Of a stretch of 46,869 nt of DNA, positions 23,557-31,475 are shown one piece after another. A program made the translations under genes and the position numbers. Positions within the stretch are counted from its first letter, which is position 1, and each line of letters begins with the position of its first letter. The stretch comes from Methanomassiliicoccales archaeon PtaB.Bin134 (GTDB lineage: Archaea; Thermoplasmatota; Thermoplasmata; Methanomassiliicoccales; UBA472): the NCBI GenBank assembly GCA_002067045.1, contig MVPZ01000068.1, forward strand, positions 1 to 46,869, given 5' to 3'. The notes beneath the pieces are model-generated. The model was given only the letters and a program-made list of their open reading frames with translations. It was not told the DNA's origin and made no database searches.

Positions 23557-24198
23557 TCACTCCCAGTCGCTTAACTTAGAAATCTTGGACGCGCCCAGCA
23601 TCTCCTTGGCGGTCGCCCATGACCTCCTGGTGTAGGGTGGCAAATCCCCCTTCTCCCTTATCCAATTTTCCAGGAAGGCCCGGGTCCTGGGATCTGAGGA
23701 ATATCCGCTGCCCACGTCGCCCAGCTCCTCGCCTATGCGGCGCATCTCCTGGTCCCGCCGGACCTTGGCCACGATGGAGGCGGCGGACACCACCGGATAG
23801 TTCTCATCGGCCTTGTGCTCGCACACCAGGTCCACCCTGCAGCGGGTGGCCCGGGCCAGGGCGGCCTTGAAGTTGCGCTCGCTGACGTCGCAGGCGTCCA
23901 CGTAGGCCCTCTCCGGGCGCAGCTCGTCGATCAGGGAGGCGAAGGCCCTGATCTCCAGGGTGTTGAGGGAGGTGGTGCCCTTGCGCCCGTCGATGGAGTC
24001 GGGACCGATGACCACCACCCTCCAGGACGAATGGGCCATGATAAGGTCGGCCAGGCGCTCGCGCTCCTCCGGCCTGTGCATCTTGGAGTCCTTGACCCCC
24101 CATTCCCGGAACAGGCGGTCGTCCTCCACCAGCACCGCGGCCACCACCAGTGGTCCCATGACCGGCCCCCTGCCGGCCTCGTCAAGGCCGCATATCAT
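23557..24198 (-). CDS. rnhB: Ribonuclease HII
   Basis: A 213-residue protein starting MICGLDEAGRGPVMGPLVV with the Asp-Glu active-site pair of RNase HII (Asp6, Glu7). YVDACDV and the ADENYPVVSAASIVAKVRRD block supply the other acidic residues and the conserved core. It removes RNA from RNA-DNA hybrids, including primers and misincorporated ribonucleotides. The start is supported by a TATA at 24221-24226, about 25 nt upstream. Confidence 0.95.
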   Translation of the reverse strand: MICGLDEAGRGPVMGPLVVAAVLVEDDRLFREWGVKDSKMHRPEERERLADLIMAHSSWRVVVIGPDSIDGRKGTTSLNTLEIRAFASLIDELRPERAYVDACDVSERNFKAALARATRCRVDLVCEHKADENYPVVSAASIVAKVRRDQEMRRIGEELGDVGSGYSSDPRTRAFLENWIREKGDLPPYTRRSWATAKEMLGASKISKLSDWE

Positions 24199-24220
24199 CA
24201 GCACGGGATTTTGTCCTGGG

Positions 24221-24226
24221 TATAAA
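24221..24226 (-). promoter_or_regulatory. TATA box of rnhB
   Basis: The minus-strand sequence TTTATA lies 23-28 nt upstream of the rnhB ATG, implying a leaderless mRNA. It rules out the longer frame from 24261. Confidence 0.55.
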
Positions 24227-24292
24227 TGGATGTTGAGGAGGATGTCCACCAAGTCTAACATGTTTTACCAAAAAAGTTGTTGATGGGCGAAG

Positions 24293-24298
24293 ATATAA
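24293..24298 (+). promoter_or_regulatory. TATA box of the mptA operon
   Basis: ATATAA within AGATATAAAG lies about 28-33 nt before the ATG at 24326. Confidence 0.5.
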
Positions 24299-24325
24299 AG
24301 AGCATTCCCTGATGGGGGAGCGGTG

Positions 24326-25213
24326 ATGCGAATTTCCAAAAGTGATGTTCAGAACCGGCACCTGACCAACGGGTTCAAGCTGACCCGCGTGGGGGTCACC
24401 GGGGTCAAGAAGCCGGTCCGTGTGCACCGGGAAGGAAAGGACACCTGCCTGAACTGCGAGATCGATGTCTTCGTGGACCTGCCTTCCACCCAGAGAGGCT
24501 CGCACCTTTCCCGCAACCTTGAGGTCATCGCGGAGATCGTGGAGCAGAGCGTGGCCGAGCCCATCAAGGGGCTGGAGGTCCTGGCCGCGGACATCTGCCG
24601 CAGGCTCCTGGACCGCCACGATTACGCCACCTACGCGGAGGTGCACATCAACGCGGACTACTTCCTGGAGCGCTCGCTGCCCACCGGCCGCAAGAGCATC
24701 GAATCCTACAAGCTGATCGCCAAGGCCACCAACAAGCGCGGCGACGGCCTGATGAAGATGATCGGCACCCGGGTCATCGGCATGACCGCCTGCCCCTGCG
24801 CCATGGAGACCGTGGACGAGATCCAGGGTAGCACCCTGAAGCAGCCGGGCTGCCTTCCGACCATATCCCACAACCAGAGGAACGTCACCACCGCCATGCT
24901 GGAGGTGCCCGAGGAGTTCGAGGTGGAGGCCAACGACCTCATCGAGATCGTGGAGGCCTCCTTCTCCAGCCCCACCTTCGAGATTTTGAAGAGGGCCGAG
25001 GAGGCCCATGTGGTCATCACCGCGCACCGCAACCCCAAGTTCGTGGAGGATGTGGTGCGGGACAACCTTGCGCTGATACTCAAGCGTTTCCCGCACCTGC
25101 CCGACGACACCGTGGTCACGGTCAGCAGCGAGAGCGAGGAATCCATACACAAGCACAACGCCATGGCCGAGAGGGTCACCACCCTGGGCGAGCTGAGGCG
25201 GGACGCGGAGTGA
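24326..25213 (+). CDS. mptA: GTP cyclohydrolase MptA (type IV)
   Basis: A 295-residue member of the FolE2/MptA family. It has VQNRHLTNGFKLTRVGVTGV at the N-terminus, SLPTGRKSIESYKL, a conserved MTACPC motif and SHNQRN, with the Cys and His residues of the Fe(II) site and substrate pocket. MptA opens GTP to 7,8-dihydroneopterin 2',3'-cyclic phosphate, the first step to tetrahydromethanopterin or related modified folates. A GTG lies directly before the ATG and could be used. The next gene overlaps by 4 nt (GTGA). Confidence 0.93.
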   Translation: MRISKSDVQNRHLTNGFKLTRVGVTGVKKPVRVHREGKDTCLNCEIDVFVDLPSTQRGSHLSRNLEVIAEIVEQSVAEPIKGLEVLAADICRRLLDRHDYATYAEVHINADYFLERSLPTGRKSIESYKLIAKATNKRGDGLMKMIGTRVIGMTACPCAMETVDEIQGSTLKQPGCLPTISHNQRNVTTAMLEVPEEFEVEANDLIEIVEASFSSPTFEILKRAEEAHVVITAHRNPKFVEDVVRDNLALILKRFPHLPDDTVVTVSSESEESIHKHNAMAERVTTLGELRRDAE

Positions 25214-25890
25214 GCCCGGTGATCAGGGCGGTGGTGTGCGATGTGGACGGCACCATCACCGACCGTCAGAAGATCATCCAGACCCTGGGGATAGAGGTCC
25301 TGCGCCAGGCCCAGGCCAACGGCGCGGTGGTCATGCTGGCCTCCGGCAACGTTCTCCCGGTGGTGTACGGGCTGAGCAGCTTCATCGGCCTCCGGGGCCC
25401 GATGGTGGCCGAGAACGGGGGAGTGGTGTCCTACGATGAACATGTCCACACGCTATTCTCCAACAAGGTGCCGCTGGAAGCCTTCGAGCACCTCCGCAAG
25501 GTCATGCCCGAGGTGCGGAGGCTCTACACCGACCAGTGGCGCCTGACCGAGGTCTGCCTGGTGAGGGACGCGGACCTGGAGAAGGTGAGGGAGGCCCTCA
25601 GGGGATGGCCCCTGGAGGTGGTGGCCACAGGTTTCGCCATCCACCTCATGGAGAGGGGGCACAGCAAGATGGCCGGGGTGCGCAAAGCCTGCGAGCTGAT
25701 CGGCCTTAACATCTCGCAGGTGGCCGCATTCGGGGACGCGGACAATGACGAGGAGATGCTCCGGGAATGCGGCCACGGGGTGGCCGTGGCCAACGGTTCT
25801 GATAAGGCCAAGGCAGCGGCGGACCTGGTCACCCGGGGAAGCCATGCCGAGGGCGTGCAGGAAGGGCTGCGCCGGCTGGGGCTCATCTAG
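25210..25890 (+). CDS. Archaeal phosphoglycolate phosphatase (HAD superfamily)
   Basis: A 226-residue HAD phosphatase with the nucleophile motif VVCDVDGTITD (residues 8-18), SGN as motif II, a Lys in HSKMAGVRKA and AAFGDADNDEEML as motif III. A C2-type cap lies between. Length and motifs match the archaeal phosphoglycolate phosphatase family (SPP-like). It starts with GTG overlapping the mptA stop. Sucrose-phosphatase-like or other sugar-phosphate substrates are also possible. Confidence 0.82.
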   Translation: MSPVIRAVVCDVDGTITDRQKIIQTLGIEVLRQAQANGAVVMLASGNVLPVVYGLSSFIGLRGPMVAENGGVVSYDEHVHTLFSNKVPLEAFEHLRKVMPEVRRLYTDQWRLTEVCLVRDADLEKVREALRGWPLEVVATGFAIHLMERGHSKMAGVRKACELIGLNISQVAAFGDADNDEEMLRECGHGVAVANGSDKAKAAADLVTRGSHAEGVQEGLRRLGLI

Positions 25891-25926
25891 GGCAATCTAT
25901 TTTTACCCCCGGGGACATGAAAACGC

Positions 25927-26106
25927 ATGGAGGTCCTGGGGCTCTGCTCTATCTGCGCCAGGCCGGCGAGGTACAGCTGCTCGCTGTGCGGACGTCCGGT
26001 ATGCGCCGAGCATTATGACAAGCACAACAGAATGTGCTATCACTGCTCCCCGGACCGCAGGGACCTCGGTCATGAGGCCCCCCAGGACAGATGGATGCTG
26101 CGCTGA
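25927..26106 (+). CDS. Small zinc-finger protein
   Basis: A 59-residue protein starting MEVLGLCSICARPARYSCSL. The remaining motifs are CGRPVCAEHYDKH and MCYHC. The series CxxC...CxxC...C...H...H...CxxC is a two-zinc cross-brace pattern resembling HIT-type or B-box fingers, giving eight plausible ligands. It lies 36 nt after the phosphatase gene, preceded by a TATA-like CTATTTTTAC near 25897-25906, and ends 2 nt before the convergent TPR gene. Function unknown. Confidence 0.7.
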   Translation: MEVLGLCSICARPARYSCSLCGRPVCAEHYDKHNRMCYHCSPDRRDLGHEAPQDRWMLR

Positions 26107-26108
26107 GA

Positions 26109-26603
26109 TCAGAGCAGCTTCTTGGCCGAGGCCTCGTCCAGGTCTATGGACTTCAGCAGGTACTTCAGGGACTTCTTGGCGATTATGCCCTTGGTCTGCT
26201 CGTCCAGGCGCTGCTCGTAGACCACCAGCGCGCGCTTGTAGTACTCCACCCCGAACTCCGAATAATAATAGGTGGCGTTCTCGGGGTCCACCTGGGCGGC
26301 CTTGTTGTAGCAGGTCTCGGCGTCATTGAACAGGCCGATGTCCATGCAGAACGCGCCCCAGCTCTGGTAGATGAAGGGGTTCTCCGGGTCCATCTCGGCA
26401 GCCTTCTTGTACAGGGCGATGATCTCCTCCTGGGAGACCTTGGGGACCAGCACTCCAGCGTCCGCCTTGGCCAGGTAGGCCGAGGGGTTGGTTGGCTCGG
26501 TCTTAATCGCCTTGTCGAACTTGGCGAGGGCCTGGGAGTACTCCCCCTCGTCCATGAGCCGGTATCCGTCCTTCATCAGCTTGTCGAAATCGCCGGTAGC
26601 CAT
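26109..26603 (-). CDS. TPR-repeat protein
   Basis: A 164-residue soluble protein made largely of tetratricopeptide repeats: GYRLMDEGEYSQALAKFDKA followed by PTNPSAY near residues 13-43, ALYKKAAEMDPENPFIYQSWG near 63-83, and DAETCYNKAAQVDPENATYY near 94-113. The C-terminus is helical and Lys-rich. It is likely a protein-interaction scaffold. A minus-strand TATA (TTTATC, 26638-26643) lies 35-40 nt upstream. Confidence 0.8.
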   Translation of the reverse strand: MATGDFDKLMKDGYRLMDEGEYSQALAKFDKAIKTEPTNPSAYLAKADAGVLVPKVSQEEIIALYKKAAEMDPENPFIYQSWGAFCMDIGLFNDAETCYNKAAQVDPENATYYYSEFGVEYYKRALVVYEQRLDEQTKGIIAKKSLKYLLKSIDLDEASAKKLL

Positions 26604-26637
26604 TTGATCCCTTGTCCCTGAGTATTAGATGGTTAGA

Positions 26638-26643
26638 GATAAA
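26638..26643 (-). promoter_or_regulatory. TATA box of the TPR gene
   Basis: TTTATC within GCTTTATCTC on the minus strand gives a predicted short leader containing AAGGGATCAA before the ATG. Confidence 0.4.
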
Positions 26644-26666
26644 GCTTTCTTATTCGGGTGCCAGCT

Positions 26667-27008
26667 TCACAGGTTGCGCAGGAAGCGGTTGGCCTGGTCC
26701 ACCAGCACCACCTTGGAGGGGATGGGCTTGTCCGTGAGCTCGAAGGCCATGATTATCACCCTATCCCCAACCTTCACCAGGTGCGCGGCCGCGCCGTTTA
26801 CGCTGATGATGCCCGACCCGCGCTTCCCCGAGACGGCGTAGGTCTCGAAGCGAGAGGCGTTGTCCACGTCGGACACCAGCACCTTCTCCCCCGGCCAGAT
26901 GTCCGCCCGGTCCAGGAGGTCCTGGTCTATGACTATGCTTCCCACATAGTCCGGTTCGGCGGCGGTCACCGTGGCCCGGTGGATCTTGCCCCTCAGGAGC
27001 TGTCGCAT
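26667..27008 (-). CDS. panD: Aspartate 1-decarboxylase, pyruvoyl-dependent (bacterial-type PanD)
   Basis: A 113-residue protein that begins MRQLLRGKIHRATVT and contains DYVGSIVID with the Gly23-Ser24 self-cleavage site, Lys9, Arg53 and Tyr57 at the usual active-site positions, and GSGIISVNGAAAHLVKVGD near the middle. It converts aspartate to beta-alanine for coenzyme A. Most archaea use the PLP enzyme MfnA or a homologue instead, so a PanD suggests acquisition from bacteria. Codon use looks like that of its neighbours. The start at 27008 fits the family N-terminus. Confidence 0.92.
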   Translation of the reverse strand: MRQLLRGKIHRATVTAAEPDYVGSIVIDQDLLDRADIWPGEKVLVSDVDNASRFETYAVSGKRGSGIISVNGAAAHLVKVGDRVIIMAFELTDKPIPSKVVLVDQANRFLRNL

Positions 27009-27077
27009 GGAACTAAGCAAGAAAATCACCCTATTGAAGCTTTCCCCGATAAGCGTCGGAAGGGCGTGATGAAAGCC

Positions 27078-27860
27078 TCACCGGCGGCAGGAACCGATTA
27101 TCTTCACGCAGTTGGCCTTGAGCAGGTCATCGTACTCCAGCACCGCGTCGATGTTGAAGACGGTCCTCATGTTCTCGGTGGTGAGCACCTCCTCGGGCGT
27201 CCCTAGCGCGTGCACCCGGTGGTCGTGAATGAGCACCATGCGGTCGCAGTACTTCACCACCATGGGCAGGTCGTGGGAGACGATGATCACGGTGAGCCCC
27301 TCCTCCTTGGACAGCCTCTTCACCAGGTCCAGGACCTCGAACTGATGGTTGATGTCCAGGTGCAGGGTGGGCTCATCGAGCAGGATGACCTCCGGCCGCT
27401 GGGCCAGGGCGCGGGCGATTATGACCCTCTGCCGCTCCCCCCCGCTCATGGTGTTGATCAGCCGGTCGGCGAACTCCCTGATGTTGGTCTTCTCCATGGC
27501 CTCCTCCACGATCCTCATGTCCTCGGAGGACTCCCCTTGGAAGCGGTCCAGGAAGGGCATGCGACCCATGCTCACGATGTCGCGGACGGAGAAGGCGAAC
27601 CGTATCTCATTGCTCTGCGGGACCACCGCGATGTGCCGGGCGATGCGCCTCTTGGAAATATCCTCCAGGTCCTGGTCCTCCATCAGGATGCGGCCGGAGC
27701 GGGGGTGCAGGTTGCGGTTCAGGAGCTTGAGCAGGGTGGTCTTGCCGCAGCCGTTCGGTCCCAGGATGCCGATTATCTCCCCCTTGCGGACCTCCAGGTC
27801 GATGTTCTCCAGCACCGGCTTCTCCCGGTAGGAGAAGCAGATGTCCTTGACCGTGAGCAT
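27078..27860 (-). CDS. ABC importer ATP-binding protein (FecE/BtuD type)
   Basis: A 260-residue ATPase with Walker A GPNGCGKTT (34-42), signature MSGGERQRV and Walker B VILLDEPTLHLD, the usual set for iron-siderophore/cobalamin importers. The start at 27860 shares one base with the permease stop (TGATG); a GTG 9 nt upstream is less likely. It is the last gene of an importer unit with the permease and, further upstream, the duplicated binding protein. Confidence 0.93.
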   Translation of the reverse strand: MLTVKDICFSYREKPVLENIDLEVRKGEIIGILGPNGCGKTTLLKLLNRNLHPRSGRILMEDQDLEDISKRRIARHIAVVPQSNEIRFAFSVRDIVSMGRMPFLDRFQGESSEDMRIVEEAMEKTNIREFADRLINTMSGGERQRVIIARALAQRPEVILLDEPTLHLDINHQFEVLDLVKRLSKEEGLTVIIVSHDLPMVVKYCDRMVLIHDHRVHALGTPEEVLTTENMRTVFNIDAVLEYDDLLKANCVKIIGSCRR

Positions 27861-28882
27861 CAGTCCCACCCCACTTCACTGCGCCTTCTGCGCAGCAGGT
27901 AGATGAAGTACGGGGCGCCGATGAGTGCGGTCACGATGCCTATGGGCAGTATCCCAATGCTGGGGGCGATGACCCTGGAGATGTAATCGCACATCAGCAG
28001 GAAGGCCGCCCCTCCCACGATGGAGGCGGGCAGCAGCGCCCGGTTGTCCGGCCCCATGACGATGCGCAGGATGTGCGGCACCACCAGCCCAACGAAGCCG
28101 ATCACACCCACGAAGGCCACTGCGGCCGCGGTCACTAATGCCGAGGCCACCAGCAGCTGCAGCCGCACGCTCTTCACCTCCACCCCCAGGTCCTGGGCGT
28201 GGGCGTCCCCCAGCATCATGGCGTTCAGGTCCCGGGACGAGGAGACCATGATCATGCTGCCCGCGAATATGAGCGGGCCCACCACGAAGAAGTTCTCCCA
28301 CTTGGCGTTGGTCAGGTTGCCCATGGTCCAGTAGACTATCCCGGCCATCTGCTCCCCGGCCATGTAGGTGAGCAGGGAGACCAGCGCGGACAGCAGGGAG
28401 CCGACGGCGATTCCGGCCAGCAGCAGGGTCTCCGTGGGCACCTTGCCGCCCACGCTGGATATGGAGTACACCAGGAACAGGGTAGCCATGCAGGTCACGA
28501 AGGCCAGCAGGGGTATGGCGAACATCGGCGGCAGGAAGGGGAGGGGGAAGGTGAGCCCGATGGCCGCCCCCACCGAGGCCCCCGAGGAAAGCCCCAGGAT
28601 GTAGGGGGAGGCCATGGGGTTGCGGAACAGGGCCTGCATCACCGCCCCGGCTATGCCCAGTCCGGCCCCAACACAGATGGCCATCATCACACGTGGCAGG
28701 TTCATCCTCCAGACGATTATCTCGTTTATCTCCGTCCCCCGGCCCAGAAGCGCCCAGAAGGCCTCCTGGAAGGTCAACGGAATGAAGGCCTGGGTCAGGT
28801 CCAGGACCATGAAGAAGAATAGTATTAGGAACAGGGTCGCAAAGACCGTCGTCGTCCTCCTTCTCTTCGCGGCGCCTTCCAT
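27860..28882 (-). CDS. ABC importer permease (FecCD/BtuC family)
   Basis: A 340-residue membrane protein with about ten hydrophobic helices. It carries family motifs WRMNLPRVMMAICVGAGLGI and GAVMQALFRNPMASPYILGL, and a GLVVPHILRIVMGPDN coupling-helix segment. It imports iron-chelates, haem, cobalamin or similar ligands; the substrate cannot be told from the sequence. Confidence 0.93.
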   Translation of the reverse strand: MEGAAKRRRTTTVFATLFLILFFFMVLDLTQAFIPLTFQEAFWALLGRGTEINEIIVWRMNLPRVMMAICVGAGLGIAGAVMQALFRNPMASPYILGLSSGASVGAAIGLTFPLPFLPPMFAIPLLAFVTCMATLFLVYSISSVGGKVPTETLLLAGIAVGSLLSALVSLLTYMAGEQMAGIVYWTMGNLTNAKWENFFVVGPLIFAGSMIMVSSSRDLNAMMLGDAHAQDLGVEVKSVRLQLLVASALVTAAAVAFVGVIGFVGLVVPHILRIVMGPDNRALLPASIVGGAAFLLMCDYISRVIAPSIGILPIGIVTALIGAPYFIYLLRRRRSEVGWD

Positions 28883-28934
28883 CGCCCATCACCAGAAAGG
28901 AAAGGATGATAAAATGGTTTGGAAGAGGACCATC

Positions 28935-30932
28935 TCAGTCCTTCCGGTCCTTCCGGCGCAGGAACAGGACCATGGCCACGGCGATCAGGACGATCGCTAT
29001 GCCCACGACAGCGTACACCATGGTCATGTCATCCCCTCCGCCGTCCACCGCTCCCTCGACGGGCAGGGCGCCCTCGAAGTGGTCCGGATAGAACAGGCAG
29101 GCCACCGCCCACAGCCCTTCCGTGGCGTCGGGGCAGTAGGAGTTCCAGGACTTGTTGAGCTTGTAGACGGTGACATCATCGTCCCCCAGGTCCGACTTGA
29201 ACTGCTCCGCGGTGTTCGGATAGTAGCCATCCAGCAGCACGAAGTCGGGCTGCAGCTGCAGTATGGCCGAGAAGTCCACGGAGTACCTGTTCTGGGAGAT
29301 GGAATCATCCTGAGCCACGTTCACTCCACCGGCGAAGTTGATGAAGTCCACGGTGACCGAGCCCTTGTTCCCCAGGTACATGACGTCGCCGCTGTAGCTG
29401 ACGTAGACCGCCTTGACCTTGTCCTCGGTGTCGATGATGCCCTCGTCGGCCAGGGTCTCAGCTATGTAGTTCTTGACGAACACCATGTGGTTGGAGACGC
29501 TGTGGTTGGCCCCGGTGATGTTCTCGATGTCCCTGACCACCTGGACGATCCCGTCGTAGGAGCTGGGGTAGAAGGTGACTACGTTGAAACCATAGCCCTC
29601 GAGGTCGTCCCATATGGGGGAGAGGTACGAGTAGCCGAAGCCCAGGACCACATCCCCGCTCTTGTTCCACCTGCCATCGTCCACCAGGTCCAGCATCCTC
29701 TGGACCACCTGGTCCTTGTTGCTGCTGGATACGGTCACGAACTCGCTGGCAGGGGTCCCCTGCATCTCCGGTATGCCGCTCTGGTTGAACTCCGACAGGT
29801 GGTCGAAGATGATCGCCTTCTGCAGCATGCCGATGTCCACCAGGGTGTTGGTGGCGAAGGCCCCGAAGGCGGCCACATGCTCAGCGGGGGCGGTGAGGTT
29901 GGTCACCCTACCCCGGGAATCGACTATTGAGATGGGGCCGATCGTGGCCTGGCCCTCCACGGGCGCCTCTCCGCTGAATATGTCGGGGTAGAAGAGGCAG
30001 GCGATGGTCCACAGCCCTTCCGTGGCGTCGGGGCAGTAGGAGTTCCAGGACTTGTTGAGCTTGTATACCTGGATGCTGTCGTCGTTGATCATGTCCGAGA
30101 AGTCCTGGACCGTTCCGGCATAGTAGCCGTCCAGCAGGACGTACTCGGGACTGAGCTGGAGTATGGCGGAGAAGTCCGCGGCGTAGGTGGGCTTGGTCTT
30201 GTTGGCATCCTCGGCCAGGTTCACACCCCCCGCGGAGGCGATGAAGTCCACGGTCACCGAGCCGCTGTTGCCGAGCTTGAGGGTGTTGCTGCTGTAACTG
30301 GCGTAGATTGCCGTGGTGAACTCCGCAGCCTCGTCAACTCCGTTCAGGCTCAGGGTCTCGGCCACGTATACCTTGACGAAGGCCATCCAATCGGACATTT
30401 CATTATCCGCCCCGGTGACCGCCTCGATGTCCCTGACCACCTGGACGATCCCGTCGTAGGAATCTGGGTAGAAGGTTATCACCTTGAAGCCGTAGCCCTC
30501 CAGCTCGGTCCAGATCGCGGACAGGTACGAATACCCATAGCCGAAGATGACGTCGGTGCTCTTGTTCCACACACCGTCGTCCGCCAGGTCCAGCATCTTC
30601 TGCACCACCGCATCCTTGTTCCCGCTGGAGACGGTGATGAACTTGTCCGCGGGCATGCCCTGCATCTCGGGAATGCCGCTCTTGTTGAACTCGGAGGTGG
30701 CGTCGAATATGACCACCTTTTCCAGCATCCCTATGTCCACCAGGGTGTTGGTGGCGAAGGCCCCGAAGGAGGCCAGGTGTACCGCGGGAGCGGAGAGGTT
30801 GGTGGTGACACCGCGCGAGTCGGTGATGGATATCGTTCCACTGCTTGGGCCATCCCCCTGGATGGCACTTGGTGCGATGACGGTCAACAGGGCGAGGACC
30901 ATCAACATGGCGAGCGTTCTTTGGAATCTCAT
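28935..30932 (-). CDS. Tandem-duplicated periplasmic-type binding protein with membrane anchor
   Basis: A 665-residue protein. A Sec signal (residues 1-25, RTLAMLMVLALLTVIAPSA) is followed by two copies of a class III binding domain of exactly 300 residues' spacing. Each begins ISI-DSRG-TN-(S/T)AP, has AFGAFATNTLVDIGML, SGIPEMQG, a YDGIVQVVRDIE segment, and ends YKLNKSWNSYCPDATEGLW. A C-terminal helix (VYAVVGIAIVLIAVAMVLFL) and RRKDRKD anchor it in the membrane. It lies upstream of the permease and ATPase genes on the same strand with a 52-nt gap. Iron or corrinoid uptake is plausible. Confidence 0.88.
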   Translation of the reverse strand: MRFQRTLAMLMVLALLTVIAPSAIQGDGPSSGTISITDSRGVTTNLSAPAVHLASFGAFATNTLVDIGMLEKVVIFDATSEFNKSGIPEMQGMPADKFITVSSGNKDAVVQKMLDLADDGVWNKSTDVIFGYGYSYLSAIWTELEGYGFKVITFYPDSYDGIVQVVRDIEAVTGADNEMSDWMAFVKVYVAETLSLNGVDEAAEFTTAIYASYSSNTLKLGNSGSVTVDFIASAGGVNLAEDANKTKPTYAADFSAILQLSPEYVLLDGYYAGTVQDFSDMINDDSIQVYKLNKSWNSYCPDATEGLWTIACLFYPDIFSGEAPVEGQATIGPISIVDSRGRVTNLTAPAEHVAAFGAFATNTLVDIGMLQKAIIFDHLSEFNQSGIPEMQGTPASEFVTVSSSNKDQVVQRMLDLVDDGRWNKSGDVVLGFGYSYLSPIWDDLEGYGFNVVTFYPSSYDGIVQVVRDIENITGANHSVSNHMVFVKNYIAETLADEGIIDTEDKVKAVYVSYSGDVMYLGNKGSVTVDFINFAGGVNVAQDDSISQNRYSVDFSAILQLQPDFVLLDGYYPNTAEQFKSDLGDDDVTVYKLNKSWNSYCPDATEGLWAVACLFYPDHFEGALPVEGAVDGGGDDMTMVYAVVGIAIVLIAVAMVLFLRRKDRKD
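29009..30829. repeat. 900-bp direct repeat within the binding-protein gene
   Basis: The two domain-coding copies are offset by exactly 900 bp. For example, a run starting at 29109 (CACAGCCCTTCCGTGGCGTC) recurs from 30009 and continues identically for over 50 bp. The segment around 29839 likewise recurs at 30739 with few changes. The outer limits given are approximate. Parts are nearly identical while others differ, suggesting recent duplication or continuing gene conversion. Confidence 0.8.
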
Positions 30933-30961
30933 GGCAACATCAGCCCTTGGTTTACGCCTAG

Positions 30962-31005
30962 TAATACTATGAGAGTATAAAGTATTATTTCATTCGTAAT
31001 ATTAC
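30962..31005. promoter_or_regulatory. Promoter with palindromic operator-like elements, importer gene
   Basis: A minus-strand TATA (TTTATACTC, 30973-30981) lies about 45 nt upstream of the binding-protein ATG. It is flanked by an inverted repeat, TAATACT (30962-30968) and AGTATTA (30981-30987), and followed upstream by the perfect palindrome GTAATATTAC (30996-31005). Together these look like binding sites of a metal- or ligand-responsive repressor (inferred). Confidence 0.5.
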
Positions 31006-31044
31006 TGGAATTTCATCTAGGAGAGCTCGGCCAGCCCCTGGAGG

Positions 31045-31056
31045 AAATAAATATAT
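31045..31056 (+). promoter_or_regulatory. TATA box of the small Cys protein gene at 31081
   Basis: AAATAAATATAT lies about 25-36 nt upstream of the ATG at 31081. Confidence 0.55.
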
Positions 31057-31080
31057 CCTGTTGCCAATTGGCGTAACTGT

Positions 31081-31410
31081 ATGGCTTCCAGGGTCAAGGT
31101 CGTAACCCCCATATGCTCCCACGAGACCTGGGTGGTCGCAGAGATGGACGGGGAAGATCGAATCAACGTGCGTATCGAATCGGACTGCAGCAACGTCATG
31201 GACTACGCCGAGAAGCTGAGGAACGTGACCATGGATGACATAAACGAGATCAGGGGCTCCAGGATCCTGACCGAGGCCGAGGGCGGCATCCTGACCCCCA
31301 CCTGCCTGGTCCCCATCGCGGTCTTCAATGCCTGCTGGGTGGAGGCGGGCATGATATCCAAGCGCCTGGCGGTGAAGGAGGGGTCCATAGCGGTCCACTT
31401 CATCGATTGA
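31081..31410 (+). CDS. Conserved hypothetical protein with SDCSNV and TPTCLVP motifs
   Basis: A 109-residue soluble protein. It has three conserved-looking Cys sites, PICSHETWVVAEM (near residue 12), IESDCSNVMDYAEKL (near 36) and TPTCLVPIAVFNACWVEAGM (from 72). I recognise this pattern as a small family common in methanogens and related archaea without assigned function. The cysteines and His14 could bind a metal or cofactor. It is transcribed divergently from the binding-protein gene and upstream of the deacetylase-fold gene. Confidence 0.65.
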   Translation: MASRVKVVTPICSHETWVVAEMDGEDRINVRIESDCSNVMDYAEKLRNVTMDDINEIRGSRILTEAEGGILTPTCLVPIAVFNACWVEAGMISKRLAVKEGSIAVHFID

Positions 31411-31420
31411 CGTTCCAAAA

Positions 31421-31427
31421 AATATAT
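31421..31427 (+). promoter_or_regulatory. TATA box of the deacetylase-fold gene
   Basis: AATATAT lies about 50 nt upstream of the ATG at 31476, so a leader of roughly 25 nt is predicted. Confidence 0.4.
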
Positions 31428-31475
31428 GCTTACACTAGACCCTAAGCTGGAAAGGCCAATGGACAGGTCAGCCTG

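Noticed and set aside
29009..30829. The 900-bp repeat as an insertion sequence
   Set aside because: Both copies lie within one continuous frame and encode binding domains; there is no transposase or terminal inverted repeat.
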